The notes under the pieces are model-generated. The model saw nothing but the letters and a program-made list of their open reading frames with translations. It did not search any database and was not told where the DNA came from. A stretch of 52,984 bases of DNA. It comes from Rickettsiales bacterium (lineage in GTDB: Bacteria; Pseudomonadota; Alphaproteobacteria; Rickettsiales; UBA1997). The DNA lies in the NCBI GenBank assembly GCA_018969185.1, contig JAGWYT010000009.1:1-52984 (forward strand), in the 5' to 3' direction. The translations under genes were made by a program, and so were the position numbers. Positions 51,010-52,984 of the stretch are shown here, in pieces (the stretch's first letter is position 1; every line of letters starts with the position of its first letter).

Positions 51010-51941
51010 TGCAAGTTTATCTCCCAATAGCCGAGATTCCTGTTAATATTTTGCTGATTTTGCTGCTTGGTTTGTTTACAGGCTTTTTAGCTGGAATGTT
51101 TGGAATTGGTGGTGGTTTTATTTCAACGCCGCTTTTGATGTTTATTGGAATTCCTCCGGCAATTGCAGTTTCTACTTCAGCAAATCAAATTATTGCATCT
51201 TCAGTTTCTGGTCTTTTAGCAAATTTGCGGCGTGGTGCTGTTGATATTAAGATGGGCTTATTTTTAGTTGTTGGTGGTTTTATTGGTTCAAGTCTTGGTG
51301 TGTCTTTATTTCAATTTTTACAAAAAATAGGTCAAATTGATATTGTTATTAGTTTGGTTTATGTTCTCTTCCTTGGCTCAATCAGTATCATGATGTTGGT
51401 TGATGGTGTTAAGACTATAACTGCAAAAAAATATAACATAGTTTGGGCAAGTAAGGATGGATCACGTTTGCAGAAATTTTTAGTTAGGCTTGAAGAATTA
51501 CCATGGAAAGTTCATTTTCCAAAATCTGAAATAACAGTTAGTGTTTTAGTTCCAATAGTATTGAGTCTTGGGATTGGTATTTTAGTAGCATTGATGGGAA
51601 TCGGTGGTGGTTTTATTATGATTCCAGCGATGATTTATATTTTGAGGATGCCTTCAAATGTTGTTGTTGGAACATCATTATTTCAAATTATTTTTATTGC
51701 TTGTAACACAACGTTCTTGCAAGCAATAACTAATAATACTGTTGATATTGTTTTATCATTTTTGATGATTATAAGTTCTTCAATTGGAGCGCAAATGGGT
51801 AATCATTCTGGAAAGAAAATTGATGCGGATAGCTTACGTTCTTTCTTAGCGCTGCTTTTATTCTTAGTATGTTTTAAAATGTTCTTTGGTTTATTTGCTG
51901 ATCCAGATTCTCTTTATTTGATCGAGGTATTGAAGCAATGA
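51009..51941 (+). CDS. TauE/SafE-family membrane permease
   Basis: A polytopic membrane protein of 310 residues with two homologous halves. Each half starts with a GIGGGF motif: FLAGMFGIGGGFISTPLLMF and LMGIGGGFIMIPAMIYI. This duplicated motif defines the TauE/SafE (DUF81) sulfite or organosulfur anion exporter family. There are about eight or nine hydrophobic segments with a short polar loop (about 135-180). The substrate is not predictable. The ATG at 51009 shares its first base with the ygfZ stop; a TTG one codon earlier is less likely. The TIGR02186-type gene overlaps its end by four bases. Confidence 0.9.
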   Translation: MQVYLPIAEIPVNILLILLLGLFTGFLAGMFGIGGGFISTPLLMFIGIPPAIAVSTSANQIIASSVSGLLANLRRGAVDIKMGLFLVVGGFIGSSLGVSLFQFLQKIGQIDIVISLVYVLFLGSISIMMLVDGVKTITAKKYNIVWASKDGSRLQKFLVRLEELPWKVHFPKSEITVSVLVPIVLSLGIGILVALMGIGGGFIMIPAMIYILRMPSNVVVGTSLFQIIFIACNTTFLQAITNNTVDIVLSFLMIISSSIGAQMGNHSGKKIDADSLRSFLALLLFLVCFKMFFGLFADPDSLYLIEVLKQ

Positions 51942-52687
51942 AGAAAATATTTATCATAACATTAGCAATAATTTCATCTTTAATAATCCCTACAAAATCA
52001 TGGTCTGCACCAATAATTTCAGGAATTTCAACTAACGAAATAAATATTGATACTGATTTTAGAGGTGCCGACATTTTATTATTTGGTGCGAAAGATGATT
52101 TTGGTAATATTATTATTGCAGTTCGTGGTCCAAAGAAAAATTTCTTAGTTACTAAAAAAGAAAAATTATTTGGTATTTGGCATAATGGGAAAAGAGTAAA
52201 AATCAAAGATTCTTATAGTTATTATTCATTGTTTTCTAATCTTAGAGATTCAAGTCCAAGCGAAGAATTAATGTCTGAATTAGAATTAGGGAAAGATAAT
52301 TTAGCTTTTAATACTTCTTTTGGTGTTGATGAAAAAGATAAAAATGAATTTCAATTACAGTTAGTTGATAATTTTGAGAAAAATAAACTATATTTAAACA
52401 GCTTTGATGGCATTGATTTCCTTGATGAAACTCTTTTTAAGGTTATATTGAAATTCCCTAAAAATATTGCTCGTGGGGTTTACAGTGTTGAAATATATTT
52501 GCTTAATGATAATGGTCTTTCATCATTTCAAACAATTCCAATTTATGTAAATCAAGTTGGTGTGAGTGCTAAAATTCTTGACTTTGCCTATAATCAGGCT
52601 TTCTTATATGGGTTATTGTCAATAACAATAGCCTTAGTGGTTGGATGGCTTGCTAATTATTTGTTTGTTCGATTCTTTAGTAAATAA
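51938..52687 (+). CDS. TIGR02186-type alphaproteobacterial membrane protein
   Basis: A 249-residue protein with an N-terminal signal peptide (KIFIITLAIISSLIIPTKSWSA), a periplasmic beta-rich domain (ISGISTNEINIDTDFRGADILLFGA, AVRGPKKNFLVTKKEKLFGIW) and one C-terminal helix (AFLYGLLSITIALVVGWLANYLF). This fits TIGR02186, the Alph_Pro_TM family of conserved alphaproteobacterial proteins of unknown function, typically next to a TauE/SafE permease, as here. It is coupled by ATGA to the permease gene, so the two are likely partners. Confidence 0.85.
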   Translation: MKKIFIITLAIISSLIIPTKSWSAPIISGISTNEINIDTDFRGADILLFGAKDDFGNIIIAVRGPKKNFLVTKKEKLFGIWHNGKRVKIKDSYSYYSLFSNLRDSSPSEELMSELELGKDNLAFNTSFGVDEKDKNEFQLQLVDNFEKNKLYLNSFDGIDFLDETLFKVILKFPKNIARGVYSVEIYLLNDNGLSSFQTIPIYVNQVGVSAKILDFAYNQAFLYGLLSITIALVVGWLANYLFVRFFSK

Positions 52688-52701
52688 AATAAACTCAAAT
52701 T

Positions 52702-52984
52702 ATGACTAATGATAATTCTAATAATCCAACAATAGTTGTTTGTGTTGATACAAATAACACTTCAATTACAGCATTAAGATATGCTTGTTACAGAGGTAAG
52801 AAGCTTGGATTTGCAGTTAAAATTTTAGTTGTTATGGATGTTTCTCATAAGAATTTATTATTTGGATCAAGGGCTATATCAGAAGATAAAAAACAACAAA
52901 TCGAAAAAAAATTACAAAAATTACTTGAAAATATTTATGCTGAAACTTCAGTGACGCCAGAAGTTTCAATAAGAGAGGGCGATA
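52702..52984 (+). CDS. UspA-family universal stress protein, truncated by the window end
   Basis: The first 94 codons of a gene running off the window. The N-terminus TIVVCVDTNNTSITALRYAC and then KLGFAVKILVVMDVSHKNLLFG follow the UspA alpha/beta nucleotide-binding start (V-x-V-D...A...A...V). It starts 14 bp after the TIGR02186-type gene on the same strand. The ATP-binding G-x2-G-x9-G motif would lie beyond the edge. It is probably in the same operon as the permease. Confidence 0.75.
   Translation, partial: MTNDNSNNPTIVVCVDTNNTSITALRYACYRGKKLGFAVKILVVMDVSHKNLLFGSRAISEDKKQQIEKKLQKLLENIYAETSVTPEVSIREGD

Overview
The window is an AT-rich stretch of an alphaproteobacterial chromosome, most likely from the Rickettsiales or a close relative. 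Three things point there: a circularly permuted two-piece tmRNA gene (acceptor piece first, coding piece second), a neighbouring alpha-type SspB adaptor, and many short palindromic repeats, several inserted in frame inside protein genes in the manner of Rickettsia palindromic elements. The gene set is mostly housekeeping and indicates a Gram-negative cell with peptidoglycan (murC, murE), LPS (waaA), a Pal lipoprotein, a cytochrome bc1 complex, complex I (nuoE, nuoL) and partial pyrimidine synthesis (pyrB, half of carB, pyrF). The species cannot be named from the sequence alone.

Layout. 1-4.5 kb: an RND efflux pump and its membrane fusion protein. 4.5-9.4 kb: pyrB, a divergent eukaryotic-like protein kinase, tRNA-Lys(CTT), a decayed acetyltransferase, a Rieske-type gene broken by a stop codon, and a methyltransferase. 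9.4-16.2 kb: an autotransporter, nuoE, and the bc1 operon (petA-petB-petC) with a short alkyltransferase gene inserted. 16.4-21.6 kb: dut, a ThiF/MoeB-like enzyme, nth, murC, a GNAT enzyme, an exonuclease III and a DUF167 protein. 21.5-25.1 kb: a carB gene holding only the C-terminal half, then tmRNA and sspB, then plsY. 25.1-31.5 kb: pyrF, murE and a 1202-residue GltD/PyrK-like oxidoreductase carrying three in-frame repeats, then pal. 31.7-41.9 kb: an unknown 359-residue protein, rnd, tpiA, fumC, an ATP-grasp protein, a UbiH-type hydroxylase, waaA, a cupredoxin-like protein and radA. 42-45.4 kb: a YajG-like lipoprotein, a flavin reductase with an insertion, and nuoL. 45.4-50.2 kb: a tandem array of five related small lipoproteins coupled to a glycosyltransferase, with a divergent GT61-type glycosyltransferase. 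50.2 kb to the end: ygfZ, a TauE/SafE permease, a TIGR02186-type membrane protein and the start of a UspA-family gene.

Three items stand out. First, several repeat families combine constant blocks with variable but still self-complementary stems: two copies can carry unrelated stem sequences around the same loop. This implies selection on, or a copying mechanism that preserves, the fold. Second, five tandem lipoproteins share a duplicated Y-x-x-G-W ... C motif, and I do not recognise the family. Third, the tmRNA tag, ANDNFANDNFEFAPVAVAA, contains the predicted SspB-binding motif twice and lies next to the sspB gene.
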